Source: Flavobacterium degerlachei (GTDB lineage Bacteria > Bacteroidota > Bacteroidia > Flavobacteriales > Flavobacteriaceae). Taken from it: 64,000 nucleotides of DNA. The stretch covers positions 248,001-312,000 of the forward strand of contig NZ_FNMV01000001.1 of assembly GCF_900106645.1 (NCBI RefSeq), in the 5' to 3' direction. Every line of letters starts with the position of its first letter. The stretch's first letter is position 1. The position numbers and the translations under genes are program-made. This document shows, one piece after another, positions 1-8,971 of this stretch. The notes under the pieces were generated by a model. The model was given only the letters and a program-made list of their open reading frames with translations, did not search any database and was not told the origin of the DNA.

Positions 1-740
1 ATTTAGATCGCGCAGTCATTGTGGGTAGTAGAAGCTTCGGAAAAGGTTTAGTACAAAAACCGATTGACCTGACTTACAACACACAACTAAAAGTGACCAT
101 TTCTAGGTACTATACGCCATCAGGAAGATGTATTCAAGCCTTAGATTACGCACATAAAGACAAAAATGGTTTGGCAATCAGAACAGAAGAAAAAAACTAC
201 AATACCTTCAAAACTCGCAAAGGCAGAACCGTTTATGATGGTGGTGGTATTTTACCAGACATACAACTTGAAGAGACAAAAATGAGTCCTATTGCTGCGG
301 CTTTAGTAAAAAATGACGGCATATTCAATTATGCTACCTACTATTATTTTAAAAATCCTAATTTGGGAAATCAAATTCCAAACTTCTCTAATGCCGATTA
401 CCAAAACTTTAAACAGTATTTAAAAACTCAGAATATCTCCTTTGACACTGAAACGGAATTGGCACTCAAAAATACTTTGGCTATAGCCAAAAAAGAAAAA
501 ATAGACGCCACAATTACTACCGAATACGAGCAATTACTTGCGGCATTACAAAAAAGCGAGGAAACACTATTGGATAAAAATCAAGAAGAAATTAAACATT
601 TAATTGTTGATGAAATCATCAAACGCTTCCAATACCAAGAAGGTTTATACCAATATTATACTAAAAACAATTCAGAAATTCAGAAATCAGTTACTATTTT
701 AAATAATAGCACGGAGTACAAAAACACATTGAAGATCTAG
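1..740 (+). CDS. S41 family C-terminal processing peptidase, 3' part
   Basis: Partial gene, open at the left edge (codon phase starts at base 3). It begins with a VIVGSRSFGKG stretch. In S41 (CtpA/Tsp) peptidases this block carries the catalytic Lys, here the K of GKG. The catalytic Ser lies upstream of the window. The later YTPSGRCIQ and DGGGILPDI segments are typical of the same fold. They are followed by about 130 residues of charged helical tail. Such proteases are exported and cleave or mature envelope proteins at C-terminal sites. The next gene starts 3 nt downstream, so the two are probably cotranscribed. Confidence 0.9.
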   Translation, partial: LDRAVIVGSRSFGKGLVQKPIDLTYNTQLKVTISRYYTPSGRCIQALDYAHKDKNGLAIRTEEKNYNTFKTRKGRTVYDGGGILPDIQLEETKMSPIAAALVKNDGIFNYATYYYFKNPNLGNQIPNFSNADYQNFKQYLKTQNISFDTETELALKNTLAIAKKEKIDATITTEYEQLLAALQKSEETLLDKNQEEIKHLIVDEIIKRFQYQEGLYQYYTKNNSEIQKSVTILNNSTEYKNTLKI

Positions 741-743
741 TTA

Positions 744-1550
744 ATGCTACACTATTTAAAACTAATCGCCTTGCTCTCATTTGGCTATCTTACCGCCCAA
801 GGGAAAAAAGTTGAAACAGTTTATTTTGATTTTGATAAATACACCTTGGAAGTTGAACAGGAACAAAACATTCTTGATTTTATCATCCAGGCAGATACTT
901 CTAAAATTGAATCCATTCAAATTTATGGTTATTGCGACGACAGAGGTAATTCAGATTACAATTATAAATTATCAGAAGCTAGGGTGAAAACCGTTCAAGA
1001 AATCCTGACTTCATATGGTTTCAATAAAAATAAAATAGTACTTGTTGAAGGCATGGGACGTGTAATATTGACCGAAAATATTTTGGAAAACTTAGCCGAA
1101 ATCCGTTCCAAAAATAGACGAGTGGATTTACTTATCGTCAGAAAAAATAGTTTCGGAAAAGGAATTTACAATTCCATTCAAGAAAAACATATTGTAGGAG
1201 ATCGCATTTACTTTGAAAATATCCTATTTACTATGGGTAGCAGTAAACTAAGTTTAAATTCTAAAAAGGAGTTGGATAAAATTGCGATACAGCTTCAAAA
1301 AAACAAAAATATAGAATTTGAAATTAGGGGCCACGTTTGTTGTACCCCAAAACCTTATTTTGATGCTATTGACCGTGCAACAAATGAGAGAAAACTGTCA
1401 GTGAATCGTGCCAAAACTGTATTCTGGTATTTAATGTCCAAAAACGTCAATAGTCTTCGAATGACTTACAAAGGATGTGGAAATGAATTCCCCTTAGGTA
1501 AAGGGGATGATGTTGACCGAAGAGTTGAATTTTTAATTACAAAAGTATAA
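744..1550 (+). CDS. OmpA-family protein with two tandem OmpA-like domains
   Basis: 268 aa. Residues 1-18 form a signal peptide. Two peptidoglycan-binding OmpA-like modules follow. The first is about 22-132 and starts at VYFDFDKYTLE; its closing motif is NRRVDLLIV. The second is about 150-268 and starts at IYFENILFTMGSSKL; it ends DRRVEFLITKV. No beta-barrel or long N-terminal domain is present, so it is probably a periplasmic cell-wall-binding protein. It follows the S41 protease gene by 3 nt. Its stop codon directly abuts the stop codon of the convergent acetyltransferase gene. No specific function can be assigned beyond peptidoglycan anchoring. Confidence 0.85.
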   Translation: MLHYLKLIALLSFGYLTAQGKKVETVYFDFDKYTLEVEQEQNILDFIIQADTSKIESIQIYGYCDDRGNSDYNYKLSEARVKTVQEILTSYGFNKNKIVLVEGMGRVILTENILENLAEIRSKNRRVDLLIVRKNSFGKGIYNSIQEKHIVGDRIYFENILFTMGSSKLSLNSKKELDKIAIQLQKNKNIEFEIRGHVCCTPKPYFDAIDRATNERKLSVNRAKTVFWYLMSKNVNSLRMTYKGCGNEFPLGKGDDVDRRVEFLITKV

Positions 1551-1997
1551 TTACTCTCTTTTCATTTCTATATGAGGAATATCGTCCTCTAAATACATTT
1601 CGCTAGTTTGCACAAAACCATGACTTTCATAGAATTTTTTCAAGTATAGTTGGGCACCAATAGTGATTTTACTCTCGTTAAAATGCAATTGAACTCCAGC
1701 AATAGCTTCTCGCATTAAATCGTGCCCCCATTTTCTGTCTCTATAATTTGGATCAACGACAACTCTTCCTATTGAAGCATTGTCAAAGCTTATTCCCGCT
1801 TTAAAAAGGCGTGCGTGGGCAACGATATTCCCTTCAAACTCACCATAAAGATGTAATGCTATCTTGTCTTTACCATCAAGATCAAGATAAACGCAGTTTT
1901 GCTCCACTACAAAGACCTCACTTCTTAGTTTGAGTAAATCATATAGTTCGTTAACCGTTAATGCCTCAAAAGGCTTTATTTTCCATTGTATTGCCAT
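1551..1997 (-). CDS. ElaA-like GNAT family N-acetyltransferase
   Basis: 148 aa, the usual length of the ElaA family. Recognisable segments are LRSEVFVVEQNCVYLDLDG near the N-terminus, the acetyl-CoA binding region GRVVVDPNYRDRKWGHDLM (R/Q-x-x-G-x pattern) and the C-terminal YLKKFYESHGFV. GNAT enzymes transfer an acetyl group from acetyl-CoA to an amine. The physiological substrate of ElaA is not known. It is encoded head-on to the OmpA-type gene with no bases between the stop codons. A DUF4837 gene lies 23 bp upstream on the same strand, so a shared transcript is possible. Confidence 0.88.
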   Translation of the reverse strand: MAIQWKIKPFEALTVNELYDLLKLRSEVFVVEQNCVYLDLDGKDKIALHLYGEFEGNIVAHARLFKAGISFDNASIGRVVVDPNYRDRKWGHDLMREAIAGVQLHFNESKITIGAQLYLKKFYESHGFVQTSEMYLEDDIPHIEMKRE

Positions 1998-2020
1998 GGA
2001 TTCTCTTTTTAATTTGATTT

Positions 2021-3007
2021 TTAATTTAAACGATCACTTGCTATTACAACTGATTTTATAATAGCCTCCAATTCAAGCATCATATCTCTTTTTTCCTTTG
2101 AAGGAGAGTAACAAAACCCCTCTAGAATCAGCATTCTATCATTTTTTTCATCGACAATAGAATAATTGATAAAAGGTCCAGACATGAAGTCATTTTTTAA
2201 TTCCCAGGTTCCTTTCATTTCATAAGCAAGCTTTCCAGCCAGTTTAATCTTAAAAAAATACGGAGAATATGCCTCTTCAGTAATCATATCAGTCCCGGCC
2301 TCTTTTCCATGAATATACTTCACCCCAATAGAATCGCGCATTTTTATAATATTCGAAACTAAATTGTCTTTGTTTTTAATAGAATTAATTGGCACCTGAT
2401 AAATTAACAAACTCGTATTCCCGCTTACTATTTCTTTTTTTAACCAAATAAATTTATCATCCTGAACCATGTATTCATAACTGGAAGGAATATCTATAGA
2501 AACACCTAATTTACTATTGACATTTTTCGGGTCCAATAACGACTTTTTGTTTAGCCTCTGAATCTCATCAATTTCTGTCTTTCGAATGGTTTTAATTATC
2601 TGAGGAGTATTATTTTCTAAAATAGTCAAAATATCTGCAGCTGTTTTTCCTGTAATATGAAATACATTTTGAGGAAAAGCATACTGATCATTCTTTATAG
2701 CAAATTCATTTTTTTCCGCTTTTTTTACCACAATAATGTTGCGGTTGTCAGTCATAAACCCTTCCATCAATTTTACTGGATATTGATTTATGGTAAAAAG
2801 TGGTTCCTCCTGCGGCAAGCCAATAACGGGAGAAGCAAACTTATTTCGAATGCTGTCCCCAATTTCGCCATTCCACAATTGATCCTCTATTATAACCGAA
2901 ATACTGTTGACTTTCCCCGTTGTTTTTCGCGGAAGATCCTCGCTTTGCTTTTTGCATGAAAAAAGCAATACGGGAATAAGAAGGATTAAGAAAAAGGTTT
3001 TATTCAT
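2021..3007 (-). CDS. DUF4837 family lipoprotein
   Basis: 328 aa. The N-terminus is a lipoprotein signal: a hydrophobic run followed by LLFSC, with Cys18 as the lipidation site. The rest matches my recollection of the Bacteroidota DUF4837 family, which commonly sits next to a LysM lytic transglycosylase, as it does here. A KLAYEMKGTWELKNDFMSGPF segment lies near the C-terminus. The function of DUF4837 is unknown. The neighbourhood suggests an envelope or peptidoglycan role, but that is inference. The gene follows the transglycosylase gene on the minus strand with a gap of about 95 bp. Confidence 0.8.
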   Translation of the reverse strand: MNKTFFLILLIPVLLFSCKKQSEDLPRKTTGKVNSISVIIEDQLWNGEIGDSIRNKFASPVIGLPQEEPLFTINQYPVKLMEGFMTDNRNIIVVKKAEKNEFAIKNDQYAFPQNVFHITGKTAADILTILENNTPQIIKTIRKTEIDEIQRLNKKSLLDPKNVNSKLGVSIDIPSSYEYMVQDDKFIWLKKEIVSGNTSLLIYQVPINSIKNKDNLVSNIIKMRDSIGVKYIHGKEAGTDMITEEAYSPYFFKIKLAGKLAYEMKGTWELKNDFMSGPFINYSIVDEKNDRMLILEGFCYSPSKEKRDMMLELEAIIKSVVIASDRLN

Positions 3008-3101
3008 TATAATTCGATTGTAAAATGGACAGTAATGGATCTAAAGATAGTCCGCACCTTTTAGATATTTATTGCACCCAAATTTATAGAAGATTATCTT
3101 A

Positions 3102-5138
3102 TTATCCATTAATTTTTAATTTCATTCCGGGTTTTATTTGTTCACCGCGAATATCGTTCCATTTTTTTAAATCTGAAATAGATACTCCAGGATATTTTTT
3201 TGCTATGCTATATAAAGAATCTCCTTTTTTAACATAGTAATCAGCGCCTTGTTTTACAGAGATTGTAGCTGCGTTTTTCTTGAAAGAATTAACGGTTGCT
3301 CTATTCGTTTTGATTGCAACTTCATTTTTTGCCACAATTAAAGTACTTCCCAAAGCAATAGTATGACCCGATAAATCATTCCACTCTTTCAAATCTTCTA
3401 AAGTTGTTCCGAATTGTTTCGAAATGCTACCCAAGTTATCTCCTTTTCTAACCGTGTATTTAATATTTCTTAATTCAGGAGTTGCAACATGAACTTCTTT
3501 AGCATCCAATTTACTTTTTACAAGCTGCAAAGTCATACCGGCCTTAATTGTAGTACTTGAAAGTTGGTTCCAATCTTTGATTTCAGCTATCGTAATATTA
3601 TTTTCTTTAGCAATCGCATTCAAATTATCTCCTTTACGAACCACATAAAAAGCATTTCTATTAGATGAAACTGTATCTAATTCAGTCTTGTTTTTTAATT
3701 CAGATATAACTCTTTTTTGATTTTTTAAGATACTTTCCTTAGAAACCGTTTCTAACTTAGCCTTTTTAACTACAGTTTTAACGATAGTTTCTGTTGTAAT
3801 AATTTTCAGGCTTTTCCCATAAGCAATAGTATTGTTGCGGAGTTTGTTCCATCTTTTTAATTCGGAAACCTTCACATCAAACTTATTGGCAATCGCGCCT
3901 AAGTTATCTCCTCGCCTAATTTTGTAATATTTTGTTCTGGTACGGGTAATTCTTTGACTATTAGAATTGATTCTTTCTTTTGAAACTGTCGCCCTAGATT
4001 TCCGATACGGATGTTCCCTTAGATCTAATTCATGTTGCACATAAGCATACATTTTGTCTTCATTAGAAGCAAACACTGCAATTTTCTCTTTGGGTAATCT
4101 CAAATAATGGTTTTCATCATTATAAAAAGGAACTACATTTAACTTATAGGCTGGGTTTAATAGTTGAAGCTGCGCAACAGGAAGGTCTAATAAGTCTGAA
4201 ATTTGCTTAAATGACATTTCCTTTTTAACCATGATAGTGTCAGTCGAGAAATGCTGAACTAAAGCACGATCTGGTCTTATTCCATGCTCATTATGATATT
4301 CATACAAATACATTGTTGCTAAAAATGCTGGGACATATCCTCTTGTTTCTCTAGGCAGGTGCTTTCTAATGTTCCAATAATTCTGTTTTCCACCAGAACG
4401 CCTGATTGCCTTAGATACATTACCAGGACCGGAGTTATAAGAGGCCAAAACCAATTCCCAATCGCCAAAAATAGAATACATATTAGACATGTACTTTGCT
4501 GCAGCAGCAGTTGCTTTTAAAGGATCGCTTCGCTCATCAACATAGGAATCAACCTTTAATTTGTATTGTTTTCCCGTTTGGTACATAAATTGCCAAAGTC
4601 CAGTAGCCCCCACTCTAGAAACTGCCTTTGGATTCAGTGCCGATTCTACGACAGCTAAATATTTTATTTCCAGGGGAACGTTTTCTTTGGCGAAAGCCTC
4701 TTCAAAAATGGGAAAATAGTATTCAGAAATAGCCATTAATCGCTCAAAAGATCTTTTTCTGTACTTTAGATAGGATTTAATTACATTTTCGAGACTCTCA
4801 TTGTATTCAATTCTGAAAGGTGATTTTGCATCCATTGCAGCCAACCTCGATTTTAACAATTCAGTGGACAGCTCGTTGTAATCTACTTTTTTATCTATAT
4901 CTATATTTTCAATATCATAGGAGATGTCACTGTACAAATCTAAATTTGTCAATTCATTCATCCATAAACTATCTACGCAAATGGCCATTTGGTCCTTCTC
5001 GAAGGTATTTTTGATGGAATCTAAATAGGATAAGTTATTCTCTGAAATAACAATTCCTTTGCTTTCGGCAGAGTTCTGCGAAAACAAAGGAATTGATGCT
5101 AATAATAAAAGTGATAATGCGGATTTTTTTATATTCAT
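3102..5138 (-). CDS. MltD-like membrane-bound lytic murein transglycosylase with four LysM repeats
   Basis: 678 aa with an N-terminal signal peptide (about 1-20). A family 23 lytic transglycosylase domain covers about 140-270. Catalytic Glu is in VVESALNP (about residue 165), followed by GLWQFM and ASYNSGPGNV. Four LysM modules follow at about 405-450, 497-540, 562-605 and 634-677, each starting with an RKGD/KKGD(N/S)L motif. Such enzymes cleave the MurNAc-GlcNAc bond of peptidoglycan to anhydro ends. The LysM modules hold them on the wall. The E. coli homologue has fewer LysM repeats, but multi-LysM forms are normal in Bacteroidota. It lies upstream of the DUF4837 lipoprotein. Confidence 0.93.
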   Translation of the reverse strand: MNIKKSALSLLLLASIPLFSQNSAESKGIVISENNLSYLDSIKNTFEKDQMAICVDSLWMNELTNLDLYSDISYDIENIDIDKKVDYNELSTELLKSRLAAMDAKSPFRIEYNESLENVIKSYLKYRKRSFERLMAISEYYFPIFEEAFAKENVPLEIKYLAVVESALNPKAVSRVGATGLWQFMYQTGKQYKLKVDSYVDERSDPLKATAAAAKYMSNMYSIFGDWELVLASYNSGPGNVSKAIRRSGGKQNYWNIRKHLPRETRGYVPAFLATMYLYEYHNEHGIRPDRALVQHFSTDTIMVKKEMSFKQISDLLDLPVAQLQLLNPAYKLNVVPFYNDENHYLRLPKEKIAVFASNEDKMYAYVQHELDLREHPYRKSRATVSKERINSNSQRITRTRTKYYKIRRGDNLGAIANKFDVKVSELKRWNKLRNNTIAYGKSLKIITTETIVKTVVKKAKLETVSKESILKNQKRVISELKNKTELDTVSSNRNAFYVVRKGDNLNAIAKENNITIAEIKDWNQLSSTTIKAGMTLQLVKSKLDAKEVHVATPELRNIKYTVRKGDNLGSISKQFGTTLEDLKEWNDLSGHTIALGSTLIVAKNEVAIKTNRATVNSFKKNAATISVKQGADYYVKKGDSLYSIAKKYPGVSISDLKKWNDIRGEQIKPGMKLKING

Positions 5139-5248
5139 GCTGTTTTTTTGCCAACCTACTTCATCAAAATGATGACGTAAATCGTTTTTTTACAAACATA
5201 ATATGTTATTCCTAAAACTTTAAATAAATACTGTTAAAGCTGTAATTT

Positions 5249-6436
5249 TTAGTCTAGAATTGCTGCAATACCTGGCAATACTTTACCTTCTAGCATTTCA
5301 AGCATTGCTCCACCACCGGTAGAAACGTAACTCATTTTATCTTCAAGACCAAATTGTTTTACCGCTGCAACTGAATCTCCACCACCCACAAGTGAGAAAG
5401 CACCTTTTTCAGTAGAAGCTGCTATATAGTTACCAAGAGCGATTGTTCCGTTAGCAAAACTTTCCATTTCAAATACACCTAATGGTCCGTTCCAAAGAAT
5501 CGTTTTAGATTCCATTATTACCTTTTCAAAGTTGGCTAATGATTTAGGACCTGCATCAAGACCTTGCCATCCGTCAGGAATTTCATTAACATCAACAATT
5601 TTAGTATTTGCAGTATTTGAAAAATCATCTGCCGCAATTACATCTACAGGAATGTGAATTTGAACCCCTTTTTCTTTAGCCAATCTCAAGATTTCTAAAG
5701 CCAATTCTTGTTTGTCATCTTCACAAATAGAATCACCAATTTTTCCTCCTAAGGCTTTCACGAAAGTAAAAGTCATTCCACCACCAATAATCATGTGGTC
5801 TACTTTATCAAGAATGTTTTCGATAACCGTAATTTTCGAAGATACTTTTGATCCACCAAGAACAGCTGTTACTGGTTTTTCGCTATTTTTTAATACTTTA
5901 TTTAAACTTTCGATTTCTTTAGCCAATAGTAATCCGAAACATTTTTCAGTTGGGAAAAATTGAGCAATGATAGTAGTCGAAGCGTGTGCTCTATGTGCAG
6001 TTCCAAATGCGTCATTAACATAAATATCTCCAAGTGACGCCAATTCTTTTGCAAAAGCAACATCACCTGCTTCTTCTTCCTTATGAAAACGTAAGTTTTC
6101 TAACAATAAAACTTCTCCTGCTTTTAAGTTTGCAGCAGCATTTTTAGCTTCTTCACCAATACAATTTGAAGCAAATTGAACTGAAACACCAAGCACTTCT
6201 GAAGTTGTTTTCAAAATATGTTTTAGTGAATATTTCTCTTCAACACCTTTTGGTCTTCCTAAATGTGACATTAAAATCACGCTTCCACCTTGAGCAAGAA
6301 TTGCGTCAATAGTTGGTTTTGCCGCTTCAATACGAGTAGCATCTGTTACATTGAAATTTTCGTCCAAAGGCACGTTAAAATCAACACGTATTATTGCTTT
6401 TTTATTTTTAAAGTCAAAGTCGTTTATAGTCTTCAT
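5249..6436 (-). CDS. pgk: Phosphoglycerate kinase
   Basis: 395 aa, standard length. It interconverts 1,3-bisphosphoglycerate and 3-phosphoglycerate with ADP/ATP in glycolysis (cytosol). Motifs seen: RVDFNVPL near the N-terminus, [31 protein letters not shown] and the C-terminal nucleotide-binding loop [10 protein letters not shown]. It is transcribed alone on the minus strand. A TATATTTG -7-like element lies about 37 bp upstream (plus-strand 6473-6480). The 284-bp region between it and the divergent delta' gene holds both promoters. Confidence 0.98.
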   Translation of the reverse strand: MKTINDFDFKNKKAIIRVDFNVPLDENFNVTDATRIEAAKPTIDAILAQGGSVILMSHLGRPKGVEEKYSLKHILKTTSEVLGVSVQFASNCIGEEAKNAAANLKAGEVLLLENLRFHKEEEAGDVAFAKELASLGDIYVNDAFGTAHRAHASTTIIAQFFPTEKCFGLLLAKEIESLNKVLKNSEKPVTAVLGGSKVSSKITVIENILDKVDHMIIGGGMTFTFVKALGGKIGDSICEDDKQELALEILRLAKEKGVQIHIPVDVIAADDFSNTANTKIVDVNEIPDGWQGLDAGPKSLANFEKVIMESKTILWNGPLGVFEMESFANGTIALGNYIAASTEKGAFSLVGGGDSVAAVKQFGLEDKMSYVSTGGGAMLEMLEGKVLPGIAAILD

Positions 6437-6472
6437 TAGGTCTATTTTTAGTTTGTTTTATTGAAAGAATAA

Positions 6473-6480
6473 CAAATATA
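6473..6480 (-). promoter_or_regulatory. pgk promoter -7 element
   Basis: Read on the minus strand this is TATATTTG, a perfect match to the Bacteroidota -7 consensus TAnnTTTG. It lies 37 bp before the pgk start. I see no convincing -33 TTG at the usual 17-23 bp spacing, so the call rests on the -7 box alone. Confidence 0.45.
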
Positions 6481-6708
6481 GAACTTTTAGATTATTAATA
6501 AATTCGAATAAATCAAAAAATATTGCTTTTAATGAACGAAATCGTTGTAATTCGATAAATAATTTATTTTATCACTATTTAAAGTGATTTATTTTCAAAA
6601 AAGAGAGTCTAATCCTGTTTTAAAATCAAAAAGAAAATTTAATATCAAAATGAGGCTACATTTTAGCAAACTTTGCAATTGAAAACTTTAGACTAACCCA
6701 TTTTCTTA

Positions 6709-6716
6709 TATCTTTG
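6709..6716 (+). promoter_or_regulatory. Promoter -7 element of the delta'-like gene, close to its start codon
   Basis: TATCTTTG matches TAnnTTTG exactly and ends 4 bp before the ATG at 6721. The transcript would start at or next to the start codon, implying a leaderless or nearly leaderless mRNA. A -33 element is not clear. Confidence 0.45.
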
Positions 6717-6720
6717 CTTT

Positions 6721-7869
6721 ATGCAATTTTCTGAAATTTTAGGGCAAGAACACATTAAAAACCATCTGACAAAAAGTGCAGAAATGGGCAGAATTCCCCA
6801 TGCGCAATTATTTGTTGGACCGGAAGGAAGTGGTACTTTAGCTATGGCTATTGCCTATTCCCAATATATTTTATGTGGTAATCAAAACGGGGAAAACTCA
6901 GGCCCGAATGAAGCCTGTAATCTGAAATTCCAAAAAACATCACATCCTGATTTACACTTTGCTTATCCAACAGTGACTACTGATGCAGTAAAGAAAAGTC
7001 CAAAAAGTATTGACTTCATTGTAGATTGGCGAAAATTTGTAACTCAAACTCCTTACGGAGGTTTGTTTGATTGGTATGCCATTTTAGGAGTTCAAAATAA
7101 ACAAGGCGAAATTAGAGTTGATGATGCACAGGAAATTTTAAAATCATTATCTTTAAAATCATACGAAGGCGGTTATAAAATCATGATTGTTTGGATGGCC
7201 GATAAATTAAATATCGCCGCTTCTAATAAGTTATTGAAACTGCTGGAAGAACCGCCAGAAAAAACGGTTTTCATTTTAATTTCTGAAAACGAAGAAGATA
7301 TTATTCAAACCATACGTTCCCGTTGTCAGATTTTACATTTCAATGGACTGAGCGAACCTATTATAGCAGAAGCTTTGGTTTCGCGAGAAAAAGTGGATCC
7401 TAGTTTAGCGGCTAAAATAGCACATCAGGCACAGGGCAATTACAATATTGCTTTACATTTATTGCATGATGACAATGATGAATTTCCATTTGAACAATGG
7501 TTTGTAACCTGGGTTCGGGCTGCGTTTCAGGCAAAAAAAGATGCTTCTGCAATTCAGGACCTAATACTTTGGAGCGAAAAAATTGCAAGCCTTGGAAGAG
7601 AGACTCAAAAAAAGTTTCTAGAATTTTGCATCGAAATGTTCCGTCAGGCTTTGTTGATAAATTATGAAACTCCAAGTTTAGTTTACTTTGAACCAAAAGT
7701 AGACAAATTCAAACTCGAGAAATTTGCGCCATTTGTTAATGGCAATAATATTCATGATATTTTCAAGGAACTCTCGGATGCCATGTATCACGTGGAACGC
7801 AACGGAAACGCGAAAATCATTTTAACCGATTTGTCAATCAAATTAACACGCTTAATCCATAAAAAATAA
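6721..7869 (+). CDS. holB: DNA polymerase III delta' subunit-like AAA+ protein
   Basis: 382 aa. It resembles clamp-loader subunit delta' (and the DnaX N-terminal fold). The P-loop position reads GPEGSGTL, without the Lys of a working Walker A, as expected for a non-ATPase delta' subunit. Further motifs are LLKLLEEPPEKT and the sensor/SRC motif IRSRCQIL, which in the E. coli clamp loader contributes the arginine finger. Part of the zinc-binding Cys set is visible (Cys in ILCGN and NEACN). It would act in sliding-clamp loading at the replication fork. The DoxX gene follows after 4 bp, and a thioesterase gene after that. Confidence 0.88.
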   Translation: MQFSEILGQEHIKNHLTKSAEMGRIPHAQLFVGPEGSGTLAMAIAYSQYILCGNQNGENSGPNEACNLKFQKTSHPDLHFAYPTVTTDAVKKSPKSIDFIVDWRKFVTQTPYGGLFDWYAILGVQNKQGEIRVDDAQEILKSLSLKSYEGGYKIMIVWMADKLNIAASNKLLKLLEEPPEKTVFILISENEEDIIQTIRSRCQILHFNGLSEPIIAEALVSREKVDPSLAAKIAHQAQGNYNIALHLLHDDNDEFPFEQWFVTWVRAAFQAKKDASAIQDLILWSEKIASLGRETQKKFLEFCIEMFRQALLINYETPSLVYFEPKVDKFKLEKFAPFVNGNNIHDIFKELSDAMYHVERNGNAKIILTDLSIKLTRLIHKK

Positions 7870-7873
7870 CCAT

Positions 7874-8257
7874 ATGAATAACGTCGCATCCATTCTAATT
7901 TTAATTTTTTTAGCTATCACTTTTCTTCAATCCGGTTACGACAAACTGTTTTACTGGAAAGACAATGTCGAGTGGCTAAAAGGCCATTTTGCTAAAACAC
8001 AATTAAGAAACCTAGTGCCTTTGGCTTTAATGCACATTTTGGTTTTGGAATTAATTTCTGGGATTTTGTGTATTGTAGGTTGTATCGAATTATTGATTAA
8101 CAATGGTAGATTATTTGGTTTTTACGGAGCCGTTTTTTCATGCATTACCTTACTTATGTTACTCTTCGGACAACGATTGGCTAAAGATTATGATGGAGCT
8201 AGAACCATCGTTATTTATTTTATGCCTGCAGTAATGGCCGTTTATTGGTTAAATTAA
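7874..8257 (+). CDS. DoxX-family small membrane protein
   Basis: 127 aa with four predicted membrane helices (about 5-22, 48-68, 77-97, 104-124). The first helix is followed by QSGYDKLFYWKDN, typical of the DoxX family. DoxX-type proteins are small four-helix integral membrane proteins, some linked to redox or thiol stress. A specific activity cannot be inferred. It starts 4 bp after the delta' gene, so the two are very likely cotranscribed. This reflects operon packing rather than a shared function. Confidence 0.78.
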   Translation: MNNVASILILIFLAITFLQSGYDKLFYWKDNVEWLKGHFAKTQLRNLVPLALMHILVLELISGILCIVGCIELLINNGRLFGFYGAVFSCITLLMLLFGQRLAKDYDGARTIVIYFMPAVMAVYWLN

Positions 8258-8300
8258 AAAAATAGAATTAAAACAAACAGTAAATACATTAACGAAAATA

Positions 8301-8810
8301 ATGACACCAAAACATCCTTCCGAATCCTTAACAACATTAACCGATTTAGTTTTACCAAGTGAAACAAATCCTTTGAATAATCTTTTTGGCGGCGAGTTAT
8401 TGGCCCGTATGGATCGTGCTGCAAGTATAGCTGCGAGAAGACATTCGAGAAGAATTGTGGTTACTGCATCAGTGAATCACGTGGCATTTAATAGAGCCAT
8501 TCCTTTGGGAAGTGTCGTTACTGTTGAAGCTAAAGTTTCTAGAGCATTTAAAAGTTCAATGGAAATTTTTATTGACATTTGGGTTGAAGACAGAGAGTCT
8601 GGTAATAAGACCAAGGCTAATGAGGCTATATACACATTTGTGGCGGTAGATGATACAGGAAGACCTGTAGAAGTACCCCAAATAATCCCAGAAACTGAAC
8701 TTGAAAAACAACGATTTGATGCTGCATTAAGACGCAAACAACTGAGTTTACTTTTGGCTGGAAAAATGAAACCAGAAGATGCTACTGAGTTAAAAGCATT
8801 GTTCATGTAA
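8301..8810 (+). CDS. Acyl-CoA thioesterase (hotdog fold, YciA/BFIT type)
   Basis: 169 aa. Hotdog thioesterase signatures: NNLFGGELLARMD at the start of the central helix (the GGxLLxxMD pattern), then ASVNHVAFNRAIPLGSVV. It hydrolyses acyl-CoA to free acid and CoA. The chain-length preference cannot be read from the sequence. It lies 43 bp downstream of doxX on the same strand and upstream of recA. The C-terminal 35 residues are charged helix. Confidence 0.9.
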   Translation: MTPKHPSESLTTLTDLVLPSETNPLNNLFGGELLARMDRAASIAARRHSRRIVVTASVNHVAFNRAIPLGSVVTVEAKVSRAFKSSMEIFIDIWVEDRESGNKTKANEAIYTFVAVDDTGRPVEVPQIIPETELEKQRFDAALRRKQLSLLLAGKMKPEDATELKALFM

Positions 8811-8820
8811 AAACGGAATT

Positions 8821-8866
8821 TACTTCTTGAAAGAGAAATTTTTAATTAAAAAAAGAAGTATTTTTA
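8821..8866 (+). terminator. Weak hairpin downstream of the thioesterase gene
   Basis: TACTTCTT (8821-8828) pairs with AAGAAGTA (8853-8860), followed by a short T run. The 24-nt loop is long, so this is a weak terminator candidate between the thioesterase gene and recA. Confidence 0.3.
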
Positions 8867-8971
8867 CGAGCACAAAAAAATTAAAAGACAAAAAATGTAG
8901 CAATCTGATAGGTTCAGCATTTTTCTTAGAGCGATAAAATAATACAAATGAAAGAAAAGGTAAAAGAGAAG

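Noticed and set aside
8948..8971. Alternative recA start at 8948
   Set aside because: It adds eight residues (MKEKVKEK) that I do not recall from homologues. The ATG at 8972 gives the normal N-terminus.
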